Source of the DNA: Bacteroidaceae bacterium
GTDB lineage: Bacteria > Bacteroidota > Bacteroidia > Bacteroidales > Bacteroidaceae
NCBI GenBank assembly: GCA_017524545.1
Contig: JAFXVN010000041.1
Location: 1-64,000 of the forward strand
DNA: 64,000 bases
Direction: 5' to 3'
Part shown: positions 33,880 through 43,600 of the stretch, piece by piece
Layout: the number at the start of each line of letters is the position of its first letter
Position numbering within the stretch: the stretch's first letter is position 1
Position numbers and translations under genes: made by a program
The notes under the pieces: generated by a model
What the model saw: the letters and a program-made list of their open reading frames with translations, nothing else
What the model was told of the DNA's origin: nothing
Database searches by the model: none

Positions 33880-34296
33880 ATGAAGCATATAGAAACCATA
33901 AGTCACGAAGGCATCGTTGAAAGCATTGGGACAGGAAGCTGCCGAGTGCGCATACTGCAGGCATCCGCTTGCAGCAGTTGCAGTGCACGCCAGCTGTGCC
34001 GCAGCAGCGAGAGCAAGGAGAAGCTGATTGAAGTCAGGGGGCACTACCCTACTCTGCAAGTCGGCGACAGCGTCACGCTGACCGGTTCCGTCCGTCAGGG
34101 ACTTCGCGCAAGCGTTTTGGCATACATCGTTCCGCTCATCCTCATGGTTGCAGCGCTCTTCGCCTGCTCTCATCTTTATGGAGAAGGCACAGGCGCTCTG
34201 GCTGCCCTGCTGGTTTTGGCTCTCTACTATGGTGTGCTCTACATGATGCGTGACAGGTTGGGCAAAGAGTTTGAGTTTGAAATAGAAACTAACTAA
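33880..34296 (+). CDS. rseC: RseC/MucC-family protein
   Basis: A 138-residue membrane protein. The N-terminal cytoplasmic part carries the family Cys cluster (ACSSCSARQLC), thought to bind a metal or iron-sulfur cluster. Two membrane helices follow (SVLAYIVPLILMVAALFAC and GALAALLVLALYYGVLYM). RseC helps reduce SoxR together with the Rnf/Rsx complex in proteobacteria, and it precedes rnf genes in many Bacteroidales. Here it is 20 bases upstream of rnfB, so it fits as an accessory of the complex. Confidence 0.92.
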   Translation: MKHIETISHEGIVESIGTGSCRVRILQASACSSCSARQLCRSSESKEKLIEVRGHYPTLQVGDSVTLTGSVRQGLRASVLAYIVPLILMVAALFACSHLYGEGTGALAALLVLALYYGVLYMMRDRLGKEFEFEIETN

Positions 34297-34316
34297 ACAC
34301 AAAAACAATAATACCT

Positions 34317-35237
34317 ATGAATGTAATTTTGATTGCAGTATGTGTGTTGGGCCTCATCGGACTTGCCTCTGCGGTGATTCTGTTTGTTGTCTCACACAAG
34401 TTTGCTGTGCATGAAGACCCTCGCATCGCCCAAGTGGGTGCAGTGTTGCCTCAGGCGAATTGCGGTGGTTGCGGCTACCCCGGATGTTCGGGTTTTGCCG
34501 CTGCATGTGTGAAGGCAGCAAACGAAGGAAGTCTGGAGGGCAAGCTTTGTCCTGTAGGCGGCCAGCCTGTCATGGAACAAGTGGCAGGCATCCTCGGCAT
34601 GACTGTTGAAGCAACGGCACCCAAAGTGGCTGTCGTGCGCTGCAATGGCTCATGCGAAAACCGTCCACGCCTGGTGAAGTTCGACGGCGTACAGTCTTGC
34701 AAGGTGCAGCAGATGATTGGCATGGGCGAGACAGGTTGCTCATACGGTTGCTACGGCTGTGGCGACTGTGTGGCAAGCTGTAAATTCGGTGCCATCCACA
34801 TCAACCCTGTCACCCTGCTTCCCGAAGTGGACGAAGACAAGTGCACGGCCTGCGGTGCCTGTGCCAAAGCCTGTCCGCGCCAGATTATCGAAGTGCGCCT
34901 GAAGGGGCCGAAGAACCGCCGCATGGTGGTGCTCTGCAACAACAAGGACAAGGGTGCCATCGCCAACAAGTGGTGCAAAGCCTCGTGTATCGGTTGTGGC
35001 AAGTGCCAGAAGGTCTGTGAGAAGTTCGAGGCCATCACCGTTACCAAGAACCTGGCATACATCGATGCCGAGAAGTGCAAACTCTGCCGCAAGTGTGAAG
35101 AAGCTTGTCCGAAGGGTGCCATCCACGCCATCAACATGCCTCCGCGCAAACCCAAGACAGAAGAGCCCGCAGCTCAGAAGACTCCGAGTATTCAGAATAC
35201 TCCGACACAGAATGTTGAACCCTCAAAAGCTGAATAA
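34317..35237 (+). CDS. rnfB: Rnf electron transport complex subunit B
   Basis: A 306-residue ferredoxin-accepting subunit. A single N-terminal helix (VILIAVCVLGLIGLASAVILF type) anchors it. The first cluster domain is NCGGCGYPGCSGFA with a later Cys in KLCPVGG. Then come four CxxCxxC-type ferredoxin motifs: GCYGCGDCVASC, CTACGACAKAC, CIGCGKCQKVC and CKLCRKCEEAC. The tail is a Pro/Thr/Gln-rich linker. Rnf moves electrons between ferredoxin and NAD while pumping ions. It starts 20 bases after rseC and five bases before rnfC. Confidence 0.97.
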   Translation: MNVILIAVCVLGLIGLASAVILFVVSHKFAVHEDPRIAQVGAVLPQANCGGCGYPGCSGFAAACVKAANEGSLEGKLCPVGGQPVMEQVAGILGMTVEATAPKVAVVRCNGSCENRPRLVKFDGVQSCKVQQMIGMGETGCSYGCYGCGDCVASCKFGAIHINPVTLLPEVDEDKCTACGACAKACPRQIIEVRLKGPKNRRMVVLCNNKDKGAIANKWCKASCIGCGKCQKVCEKFEAITVTKNLAYIDAEKCKLCRKCEEACPKGAIHAINMPPRKPKTEEPAAQKTPSIQNTPTQNVEPSKAE

Positions 35238-35242
35238 GAGAT

Positions 35243-36580
35243 ATGAAGACATTTAAGATAGGCGGCGTTCATCCCGCAGAGAACAAGCTGTCTGCAGACC
35301 AGCCTATTCGCGAGGCACAGCTGCCCAAACAGGCTATATTCAGCATGTTCCAGCACATCGGTGCCCCAGCCAATGCCGTAGTGAAGAAAGGCGACATGGT
35401 GAAGGTCGGCACATTGCTGGGCGAAGCTGGTGGTTTCGTGAGTGCTCCCATATATTCCAGTGTGAGCGGTAAAGTAAACAAGGTGGACGTTGCCTTGGAT
35501 GCCAGCGGATTGCGACGCATGGCAGTCTATGTGGATGTCGATGGCGACGAATGGGAAGAGAGCATCGACCGCTCCTCTACCCTTGTTAAGCTCAGCGACC
35601 GTCCCGAACTCGACAGCAAGACTATCATAGAGAAAGTGAAGAATGCCGGTATCGTCGGCATGGGCGGTGCCACATTCCCCTGCCACGTCAAGCTATCGCC
35701 TCCTCCCGGCTGCAAAGCCGAGTGCGTCATCATCAACGCTGTGGAGTGCGAGCCTTACCTCACCGCTGACCATAGGCTCATGCTGGAGCATCCCGAAGAG
35801 ATTATCGTCGGCTTGCAGCTCATTATGAAGGCCGTTGACGTGAAGAAGGGCTACATCGGCATAGAGAACAACAAGCCCGATGCCATCAAGTTGATGACGG
35901 AGAAGGCAAAGGGCTATAAGGGCGTTGAGATTGTACCCCTCAAGGTCAAGTACCCGCAAGGCGGCGAAAAGCAGCTCATCGATGCCGTCATCGGCCGCCA
36001 AGTGCCTGCACCTCCTGCCATCCCCATCAACGTGGGTGCTGTGGTGCAGAACGTCGGCACAGCCTTTGCCATCTATCAGGCTGTGATGAAGAACAAGCCC
36101 CTCATCGACCGCATCATCACCGTCACTGGCAAGAGCGTGAAACAGCCCAGCAACCTGTTGGCACGACTAGGCACGCCCCTCCAGCAGCTCATTGATGAAT
36201 GCGGCGGTCTGCCCGAAGACACGGGCAAGATTATCGGTGGCGGCCCCATGATGGGAAAGGCGCTGCTGAGTCTGGATGTTCCCATGACGAAAGGCTCCAG
36301 CGGTCTGCTCATCATGCGTCAGGACGAGGCAAAGCGTGCAGAGGCTGCCCCATGCATCCGCTGCGCCAAGTGTGTAAACGCCTGCCCCATGGGATTGGAA
36401 CCCTATCTGCTGGCCAAGGTTAGCGAACTGCGCGACTGGGATGCCGCTGAGCACGAGGGAATCACCAGCTGCATTGAGTGCGGTTCGTGCCAATTCACAT
36501 GTCCCAGCCACCGTCCTTTGCTCGACTACATCCGTCTGGGCAAATCAACCGTGATGGGAATCATCAAGAGCAGAAAGTAG
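35243..36580 (+). CDS. rnfC: Rnf electron transport complex subunit C
   Basis: A 445-residue peripheral subunit that binds NADH and FMN. The N-terminal sandwich domain (GGVHPAENKLSADQPIR) leads to the Complex I 51-kDa-like fold with GMGGATFPCHVK and INAVECEPYLTADHRLM. An SLBB-like part follows, and two [4Fe-4S] motifs (CIRCAKCVNACP and CIECGSCQFTCP) lie near the C-terminus. The stop TAG runs straight into the dispersed GC-rich palindrome, which together with AAATCGTAAAT words makes a 91-base gap before rnfD. Confidence 0.97.
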   Translation: MKTFKIGGVHPAENKLSADQPIREAQLPKQAIFSMFQHIGAPANAVVKKGDMVKVGTLLGEAGGFVSAPIYSSVSGKVNKVDVALDASGLRRMAVYVDVDGDEWEESIDRSSTLVKLSDRPELDSKTIIEKVKNAGIVGMGGATFPCHVKLSPPPGCKAECVIINAVECEPYLTADHRLMLEHPEEIIVGLQLIMKAVDVKKGYIGIENNKPDAIKLMTEKAKGYKGVEIVPLKVKYPQGGEKQLIDAVIGRQVPAPPAIPINVGAVVQNVGTAFAIYQAVMKNKPLIDRIITVTGKSVKQPSNLLARLGTPLQQLIDECGGLPEDTGKIIGGGPMMGKALLSLDVPMTKGSSGLLIMRQDEAKRAEAAPCIRCAKCVNACPMGLEPYLLAKVSELRDWDAAEHEGITSCIECGSCQFTCPSHRPLLDYIRLGKSTVMGIIKSRK

Positions 36581-36613
36581 CCCCCTCCCAACCTCCCCAC
36601 AAGGGGGAGGAGT
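36579..36613 (+). repeat. GC-rich palindromic element at the rnfC stop codon
   Basis: AGCCCCCTCCCAACCTCCCC followed by ACAAGGGGGAGGAGT. CCTCCCC pairs with GGGGAGG across a four-base loop. The AG of the rnfC stop TAG is the first two bases of the element. As a hairpin inside an operon it could stabilise the upstream mRNA. Confidence 0.8.
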
Positions 36614-36616
36614 ATT

Positions 36617-36668
36617 AAATAGTAAAATCGTAAATAAATTGTAAATCGTAAATCGTCAAATAGTAAAT
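36617..36668 (+). repeat. AAATCGTAAAT/AAATAGTAAAT word cluster before rnfD
   Basis: Six imperfect copies of a 9-12 base word fill the space between the palindrome and the rnfD start. The same words precede galE (39539-39576). Confidence 0.6.
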
Positions 36669-36671
36669 GAC

Positions 36672-37670
36672 ATGATGAAACCTATAGTTTCCCTTTCACC
36701 GCATGTTCACGGAGGCGACTCCGTACAGAAGAACATGTATGGTGTCTGCATCGCACTGGTACCTGCACTGCTTGCCAGCCTATGGTTCTTCGGACTGGGT
36801 GCTGCCATCGTGCTTGCCACATCGGTGCTCGCTTGCCTCTTCTTCGAGTGGGCCATCACAAAATTCCTTTTGAAGCGTCCTGCTTGTACAATCTGCGACG
36901 GCAGTGCCATCCTCACAGGCTTGCTGCTGGGCTTTAACCTGCCAAGCAACCTGCCCATCTGGATAATCATCGTCGGTGCCCTTGTTGCCATCGGCATCGG
37001 CAAGATGACCTTCGGCGGCCTGGGGCAGAACCCCTTCAACCCCGCACTCGTGGGTCGCGTATTCCTGCTCATCAGTTTCCCTGTGCAGATGACCACATGG
37101 CCCGTAGCCGGTCAGCTCACTGCCTACACGGATGCCGAGACTGCCGCCACACCACTTGCTATTATGCAGAATGCCATTGCGAGCGGCGACCCTCGCGTAC
37201 TTGAGGAACTGCCCGACGCAACAGAGATGCTCATCGGTCAGACAGGCGGTTCCCTTGGCGAGGTCAGCGCCTTGCTGCTTCTGCTGGGCTGCGCCTTCAT
37301 GATTTGGAGGAAGATTATCACCTGGCACATTCCCGTCAGCATTCTCGGCACGGTTGCCGTCTTCTCGGGCATCATGCACACGGTCAACCCCGTCTATGCA
37401 ATGCCACATGTCGTGCTGATGAGTGGCGGCTTGATTCTCGGTGCCTGCTTCATGGCAACGGACTATGTCACCTCGCCCATGACGGCAAAGGGACAGCTTA
37501 TCTACGGTGTCTGCATCGGTCTGCTGACCGTCATCATCCGTAACTGGGGAGCCTATCCCGAAGGCATGTCGTTCGCCATCCTCATTATGAATGCATTCAC
37601 ACCTCTCATCAATACTTATTGTAAGCCGACACGCTTCGGCGAAGTCATCAGAAAGGAGGAAAAGAAATGA
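36672..37670 (+). CDS. rnfD: Rnf electron transport complex subunit D
   Basis: A 332-residue membrane subunit with about ten helices, homologous to NqrB. The motif TAATPLA at about residue 160 is where the family attaches FMN covalently through a Thr. GGLGQNPFNPALVGRVFL and SGGLILGACFMATDYVTSPMT-type stretches are typical. It forms part of the ion channel with RnfG. The start is the ATGATG at 36672, and the stop overlaps the rnfG start (ATGA). Confidence 0.96.
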   Translation: MMKPIVSLSPHVHGGDSVQKNMYGVCIALVPALLASLWFFGLGAAIVLATSVLACLFFEWAITKFLLKRPACTICDGSAILTGLLLGFNLPSNLPIWIIIVGALVAIGIGKMTFGGLGQNPFNPALVGRVFLLISFPVQMTTWPVAGQLTAYTDAETAATPLAIMQNAIASGDPRVLEELPDATEMLIGQTGGSLGEVSALLLLLGCAFMIWRKIITWHIPVSILGTVAVFSGIMHTVNPVYAMPHVVLMSGGLILGACFMATDYVTSPMTAKGQLIYGVCIGLLTVIIRNWGAYPEGMSFAILIMNAFTPLINTYCKPTRFGEVIRKEEKK

Positions 37671-38221
37671 AGAAGCTTGAATCTACTTGGTACAATATGG
37701 CTATTGTGCTGACGGCCATTGCTGCCGTTGCCGGTGCTGCTCTCGGCTATGTGAACAGCATCACCGCTCCCACCATCGAGGCCCTCAAAGCCCAGCAAGA
37801 GAAAGATGCGGAGATGGAAGTCCTGAACGGTCAGGAAGGCACAGCCATCAAAGTGTCCGACCCGAAAGGCTTCGGCGGCACACTCACAGTCATGGTCGGA
37901 CTTGCCCCCAACGGCACAATACTCGGTTACAAAGTGCTTGAATCGAGCGAGACCCCGGGACTGGGCGCCAAGGCTCAGGACTGGTTCCAGCAGGGACAGA
38001 AGGGCGACATCATCGGCAAGCAGGCAGGCAAGCTGACCGTCAGCAAGGACGGCGGCGAAGTGGATGCCATCACGGCTTCGACCATCACCAGCCGTGCCTT
38101 CCTGCGCTGCATCAATGCCGCTTACGAGACACTCTCTGGAAGCACTTCTGACGGACAGAGCGGTGCAAGCAAGAAGTGCAAGTCTGACAAGTCGGACGAG
38201 TCAGACCATAATAATATATAA
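37667..38221 (+). CDS. rnfG: Rnf electron transport complex subunit G
   Basis: A 184-residue periplasmic FMN-binding subunit with one N-terminal helix (MAIVLTAIAAVAGAALGYV). The covalent flavin site is in the DAITASTITSRAF stretch, where the Thr of the S/T-x-x-T pattern is modified by ApbE. ETPGLGAKAQDWF is the family motif just before it. The C-terminal 20 residues are charged and repetitive (KKCKSDKSDESDHN). It overlaps rnfD by four bases. Confidence 0.96.
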   Translation: MKKLESTWYNMAIVLTAIAAVAGAALGYVNSITAPTIEALKAQQEKDAEMEVLNGQEGTAIKVSDPKGFGGTLTVMVGLAPNGTILGYKVLESSETPGLGAKAQDWFQQGQKGDIIGKQAGKLTVSKDGGEVDAITASTITSRAFLRCINAAYETLSGSTSDGQSGASKKCKSDKSDESDHNNI

Positions 38222-38240
38222 TGTATAGGAGGAAACAGAT

Positions 38241-38822
38241 ATGAACAATATGAAAGTCCTGCTTAACGGCATCATAAAGGAGAACCCCACGTTTGTGCTC
38301 CTGCTGGGTATGTGTCCGACGCTCGGAACGACCAGCAGTGCTATAAACGGCATGTCGATGGGACTCGCCACGATGGCAGTCCTCATCTTCTCCAACCTCA
38401 TTATTTCGCTCATCAAGAACCTGATTCCCGACAAAGTGCGTATTCCCTCGTTCATCGTCGTGATTGCATCTTTAGTGACCATCCTGCAAATGCTCATCAA
38501 AGCATACGCGCCCGACGTTGACAAGAGCCTTGGCCTCTTCATCCCGCTCATCGTGGTGAACTGCATCATTTTGGGTCGTGCAGAAGCTTTTGCCGCCAAG
38601 AACGGCGTAGTGAGCAGCATCTTCGACGGCATCGGTATGGGTATCGGCTTCACCATCGCCCTCACCCTTTTAGGAGCTGTTCGCGAACTGCTCGGCACGG
38701 GTAAGGTCTTCAACATGACGCTTTACTCCGAGGACTACGGCGCACTCGTCTTCGTGCTGGCTCCCGGAGCCTTCATCGCTCTCGGTTATCTCATTGCAAT
38801 TATGAATAAAATTAAGAATTAA
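38241..38822 (+). CDS. rnfE: Rnf electron transport complex subunit E
   Basis: A 193-residue membrane subunit with six helices, paralogous to RnfA and NqrD. ENPTFVLLLGMCPTLGTTSSA carries the conserved Cys of helix 1, and LIVVNCIILGRAEAFA the second Cys, which together hold a membrane iron centre in NqrD/NqrE-type pairs. AGGAGG lies 10 bases before the ATG, a clear Shine-Dalgarno match, which is uncommon here. Confidence 0.97.
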   Translation: MNNMKVLLNGIIKENPTFVLLLGMCPTLGTTSSAINGMSMGLATMAVLIFSNLIISLIKNLIPDKVRIPSFIVVIASLVTILQMLIKAYAPDVDKSLGLFIPLIVVNCIILGRAEAFAAKNGVVSSIFDGIGMGIGFTIALTLLGAVRELLGTGKVFNMTLYSEDYGALVFVLAPGAFIALGYLIAIMNKIKN

Positions 38823-38877
38823 AAAAGAAGAATGAAGAATTAACTTTTAACTCTTAATTCTTAACTCTTAATTAAAA
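38810..38877. repeat. Inverted GAATTAAGAATT words between rnfE and rnfA
   Basis: AATTAAGAATTAAAAAAGAA and later TTCTTAACTCTTAATT are complementary word runs, so the rnfE-rnfA junction can form an AT-rich hairpin inside the operon. The left run includes the rnfE stop codon. Confidence 0.65.
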
Positions 38878-38886
38878 CATTTGATT

Positions 38887-39507
38887 ATGGCTTACATACT
38901 TATATTCATCACAGCGATCTTTGTTAACAACATCGTCCTGTCGCAGTTCTTAGGCATTTGTCCCTTCCTTGGTGTCAGCAAGAAGGTGGACTCTGCCCTC
39001 GGCATGGGTGCGGCTGTGGCCTTCGTGCTTACGCTTGCCACCATCGTCACCTATCTCATTCAGATATATGTGCTCAATGCCTTTGGCCTTGAATACCTTC
39101 AGACGATTGCCTTCATCCTCGTCATCGCAGCTCTGGTGCAGATGGTGGAGATTATCCTAAAGAAGAGTGCTCCTGCTCTCTATCAGGCACTTGGCGTTTT
39201 CCTGCCGCTCATCACCACCAACTGCTGCATCCTTGGTGTGGCCATCCTCGTAGCAAACGGCACATACGCTACGCAAGGTCTTGAACCCGACCTTCTGACC
39301 GGCGTCGTCTTCGCCATCAGCACAGCCATCGGCTTTGCCCTTGCGCTCGTCGTCTTTGCTGGCATTCGCGAACAGCTTGCCATGATGGACGTGCCCAAAG
39401 GTATGCAAGGCATGAGCATCGCCCTCGTCACAGCTGGCCTGCTGGCAATGGCCTTCATGGGTTTCAGCGGCGTAGATAACGGTCTGAAGACATTGTTTGG
39501 GTTATAA
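38887..39507 (+). CDS. rnfA: Rnf electron transport complex subunit A
   Basis: A 206-residue membrane subunit with six helices. VNNIVLSQFLGICPFLGVSKK and PLITTNCCILGVAIL carry the paired conserved cysteines mirrored in RnfE. The ATG at 38887 is preferred over an upstream TTG. The gene ends the rnf operon; its stop TAA runs into a copy of the GC-rich palindrome. Confidence 0.97.
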   Translation: MAYILIFITAIFVNNIVLSQFLGICPFLGVSKKVDSALGMGAAVAFVLTLATIVTYLIQIYVLNAFGLEYLQTIAFILVIAALVQMVEIILKKSAPALYQALGVFLPLITTNCCILGVAILVANGTYATQGLEPDLLTGVVFAISTAIGFALALVVFAGIREQLAMMDVPKGMQGMSIALVTAGLLAMAFMGFSGVDNGLKTLFGL

Positions 39508-39538
39508 GCCCCCCCCGCTCCCCCTTTGGGGGAGTGCT
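39506..39538 (+). repeat. GC-rich palindromic element at the rnfA stop codon
   Basis: AAGCCCCCCCCGCTCCCCCT and then TTGGGGGAGTGCT. CTCCCCC pairs with GGGGGAG across TTT, so it could serve as the 3' hairpin of the rnf transcript. The last A of the stop codon is shared with the element. Confidence 0.75.
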
Positions 39539-39579
39539 AAAATAGTAAATAGTAAATCGTCAAATAGTAAATTACAAAG

Positions 39580-40593
39580 ATGAACATTCTGTTAACTGGT
39601 GGCGCAGGCTACATCGGCAGCCACACCCTTATCGAGTTAGACAAAGCTGGTCACAGCGTAGTAGTGGTAGATAATTTCTACAATTCACAGCCCGAGGCAA
39701 TCCGTCGTGTCGAGAAAATCATCGGCCACAAGGTGACATTCTACGAGGCCGACATCCGCGACCGTGCTGCGATGGACAAGGTCTTCACAGAGCATAAGAT
39801 TGATGCTGTCATCAACTTTGCCGGACTGAAAGCCGTAGGCGAGTCGGTAGAGAAGCCGCTTCTTTACTACGAAACAAACATGAACGGTGTGTTCGTGCTC
39901 GTTGACGTAATGCGCCAGCATGGTTGCAAGAACATCATCTTCTCCTCCAGTGCTACCGTCTATGGCGACCCCGCCATCATACCCATCACCGAGGAATGTC
40001 CGAAAGGTCAGTGCACCAATCCCTACGGATGGACAAAGTCAATGCTGGAGCAGGTGCTGATGGATGTGCAGAAGGCTGACCCCGAATGGAATGTCGTGCT
40101 CCTGCGCTACTTCAACCCCATCGGTGCCCACGAGTCGGGACTCATCGGCGAAAACCCCAACGGCATCCCCAACAACCTGATGCCCTACATTACACAGACA
40201 GCCATCGGCATCCGCAAGGAGCTCGGCGTCTTTGGCAACGACTACGACACACACGACGGCACAGGTGTCCGCGACTATATCCATGTGGTTGACCTCGCCA
40301 ACGGTCACGTCTGCGCACTCAAGGCTATCCAGGAGAACAAGGGCCTTGCCATCTACAATCTCGGCACAGGTCACGGCTATTCCGTCCTGGATGTCGTAAA
40401 GGCATTCGAGAAGGCCAACGGTCTGAAGGTTCCCTACGCCATCAAGCCCCGCCGTCCGGGTGACATTGCCACATGCTACTGCGACCCGGCAAAGGCAAAG
40501 CGCGAACTCGGCTGGGAGGCAAAGTTCGGCATCGAAGAGATGTGCCGCGACTCATGGAACTTCCAGAAGAACAACCCCAACGGATACGAATAA
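39580..40593 (+). CDS. galE: UDP-glucose 4-epimerase
   Basis: A 337-residue short-chain dehydrogenase-fold enzyme that interconverts UDP-glucose and UDP-galactose. The NAD loop is GGAGYIGSHT, the catalytic pair is Tyr149 and Lys153 (NPYGWTKSM), and Ser in SSSATVYG is the third catalytic residue. It is preceded by AAATAGTAAATAG words and follows the rnf operon; co-transcription is possible but the palindrome between may end the rnf mRNA. It may feed surface glycan synthesis. Confidence 0.97.
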   Translation: MNILLTGGAGYIGSHTLIELDKAGHSVVVVDNFYNSQPEAIRRVEKIIGHKVTFYEADIRDRAAMDKVFTEHKIDAVINFAGLKAVGESVEKPLLYYETNMNGVFVLVDVMRQHGCKNIIFSSSATVYGDPAIIPITEECPKGQCTNPYGWTKSMLEQVLMDVQKADPEWNVVLLRYFNPIGAHESGLIGENPNGIPNNLMPYITQTAIGIRKELGVFGNDYDTHDGTGVRDYIHVVDLANGHVCALKAIQENKGLAIYNLGTGHGYSVLDVVKAFEKANGLKVPYAIKPRRPGDIATCYCDPAKAKRELGWEAKFGIEEMCRDSWNFQKNNPNGYE

Positions 40594-40637
40594 AGATAAA
40601 AAGGTAAAAAGGTGAAACAATTTAACGACTATCAACT

Positions 40638-43600
40638 ATGAAAAGACTTGCTATATCTTTCATGACGCTCGGCTTTGCTCTGATGGCAACAGCAGAACCC
40701 GTCGGCAAGCAGGCTGCGCTCTTCACGGCACAATCATACATGCTTGCAAAGGGCAAAACAGTAGAGGCCTCCCCCATCCCCTCCCAAGGAGGGGAGAATC
40801 GGAGGAAAGCTTCCCCGTCTGAAGAGGACCAGCCCTACTACTATGTCTTCAATGCTGGCGGCGACGGCGGCTATGTCATCGTGTCCGCCGACGACCGTAC
40901 AGAACCCATTCTCGGCTATGTTGACCACGGCACGTTCGACCCCGACAACATCCCCGAGAACATGCGCTCCTGGCTCCAGCTCTATGCCGACCAGATTAAG
41001 TATATCGTCGATAATGACATACAGCCAAACTCTCCCCTCCTCAAGAAGCGCAACAAGGTGCGCGGCACGAAGCACAGCGTGGGCGAGCTGCTGACGTCAC
41101 GTTGGAATCAGGGAAATCCCTACAACATCCTCTGCCCGAACTATTACACCGACAAGGACAACAACGAACACAAGTATCCGGCTACAGGCTGTACGGCAAC
41201 GGCTATGGCACAGGTGATGTACTTCTACAAATACCCCGACAAGACGAAGGCCATCATTCCTGCCCACAGCAACACCTACACCTTGCAGAACGGCACACAG
41301 AAGACTGTTTCGGTCAAGGCCATCCCTCGCAACACCGTCATCGATTGGGACAACATGCGCGACACATATTCATGGCAAGGCGAAGCCAATGCCAATGCAC
41401 AGGACACGGCTGTCGCCAACCTGATGCTCTTGTGCGGCCAGGCTGTACACATGGGCTGGGGTCCTTCCTCCGGCGCCAACTTCGATGCAGAGGTCTTCAT
41501 CAAGTATTTTGGCTACGACAATAGTGCCTACAGAGCCTACCGCAGCGACTACAGCATCGACGACTGGTTCGACATGATCTACAAAGACATTGCCGAGGGC
41601 TACCCAGTCTGCTTTGCAGGCTTCTCGTCTGGCGGCGGCCATGCCTTCGTGCTCGATGGTTTCGACGGCGACAACCTGTTCCACGTCAACTGGGGCTGGG
41701 GAGGCGGCAGCAACGGCTGGTTCCTCGTAGGCATCCTCAATCCTGGCGACACCAGCGGCATCGGAGCCAGCAGCAGCAGCGACGGCTACAGTATGGGCCA
41801 GTATGCGCTCTTCAACCTTCGCCTGCCCGACACCAACACGGCAGACACCTATCTATACATCAAGGATGTTTCTGTCGCCAGCAGCATTTCTATCAAAGCC
41901 ACATTCGAGAACAGGACTGGCGCTGCAGGCAGCTTCCATACTGGCATCGTGAGAATGGACGACGACGGCAATATCTCTCTCGTTGGCTCACAGCAGACTA
42001 TCACAAGTATGGCCAACAACACCTCTCAGACTAAGACCTTCAGCATCAAAGGCAAGCTTCCCGAGGGCACTTATAAGCTCTCCCCGGCCAGCAAGCCGAC
42101 AAGAAGCACCGAATGGCGTCCGAAACACAACATGTACAACCACTACATCGAAGCTGTGGTTGATGCAGAGGGCAATCTCACCTTGACACCCGTCGATATA
42201 AGCAATGGCAACAGCGTCGCCATCGACACCATCGTCTTCCCCGGCACACGCATCGCGGGTCAGGAGCAAGAGGTGAAAGTGACATACCGTAACCTCGGCA
42301 ACGAATACTTCAAGGAAATCCGGTTCTTTGCCAGCCAGACACAACAGAAGATTTATACCGAGAGCCGTTCGATTGTTGCTGTACGCAGAGGCGAAACCGT
42401 CGATGTGTCCTACTTCTTCACACCCGAAGAGACCGGCACCTACAACCTCTGGTTCTGCACCGGCAGCGACGGCAGCGGACAGGTCGGTACTGGCACGATG
42501 GAGGTTATCACGGAAAGTCAGGCCGACAAAGCCAACCTTTCCGTCAGCTCCTATACCATCACAAACCTCGTCAGCGGAGCCGTCTATGGCAAGCAACTTG
42601 TAGGCAAGGCTACCATCAAGAACAACAAGAATGTGGATTTCCACGGAAAGATACGCCTCCAGATATGGAACCAGCCGAACAGCTCAGGCTCCGCATGGAG
42701 CGGTTCGAGCCACACATACGAGGTTGACATCTTGGCAGGCAAGGTTGCCACGGTGGATTTCTCGTTCGACGGCCTCAGCGAGAACAACAAGTACTACCTC
42801 GCTGCCTCCTACGTCAACCAGAGCGGCTCGCTTACCAACGGCGGCGTATGGGACCTCGGCGGCTGGGAAATGAAGGCTGGCGTAGCTCTGTGGAAGACCG
42901 ACGGCACACTCACCGGCAAGGCATACGCCACCACCATGACGACTGCCAGCAACATCTGCGGCGTACTGGCTGATTGCAGCAAGAAGATTAACCGCATGTC
43001 GCCCAACAAGAACACCAACACCATCTACGCCTTTGCCGCAGGAATGGAAATGCCGGAAAGACTCGACACGTCGAATGTCGTTCTTGGTAGCCGTGCAGAG
43101 CGCATCAGGCTGAATAACGAGAACCCCTTCTTCGTTCCCGCCACATTCGATGCCGACAGCGCATCCTTCACCTACACCTTCCCCGAGACAGAGGAAGGCA
43201 CGGGCTGGCACGCTTTCACCATGCCCTTCGAGGTGGATTCCATCTTCGTGGACGACATCCCTGTCAGCCTCGACGACAGCCTCAAGCACTTCTGGATTTA
43301 CGAGTTTGCTGCGCAAGGCAATAATGGCGAGGTCATTTTCGCCCCGGCTGAAGTGCTGCGCGGCGGAACGCCCTACATCATTGCCGCCGACGCCACAATG
43401 GCAGGACGCTCCATCGTCTTCCGTTCGCTCGACGTGCCTTTCTTCAAGACCGGCTCGGACAAGATGGTTGTCACATCCCCGGACTACAAGTTCCACGGCA
43501 ACACTCTTGCGCCGAAAGTCAAGGACTGCTACGTCCTGAATGCAGAGGGGACAGCCTTCGAGTATGTCACAGTGAACACAACACTGACGGCTCTCGGCTC

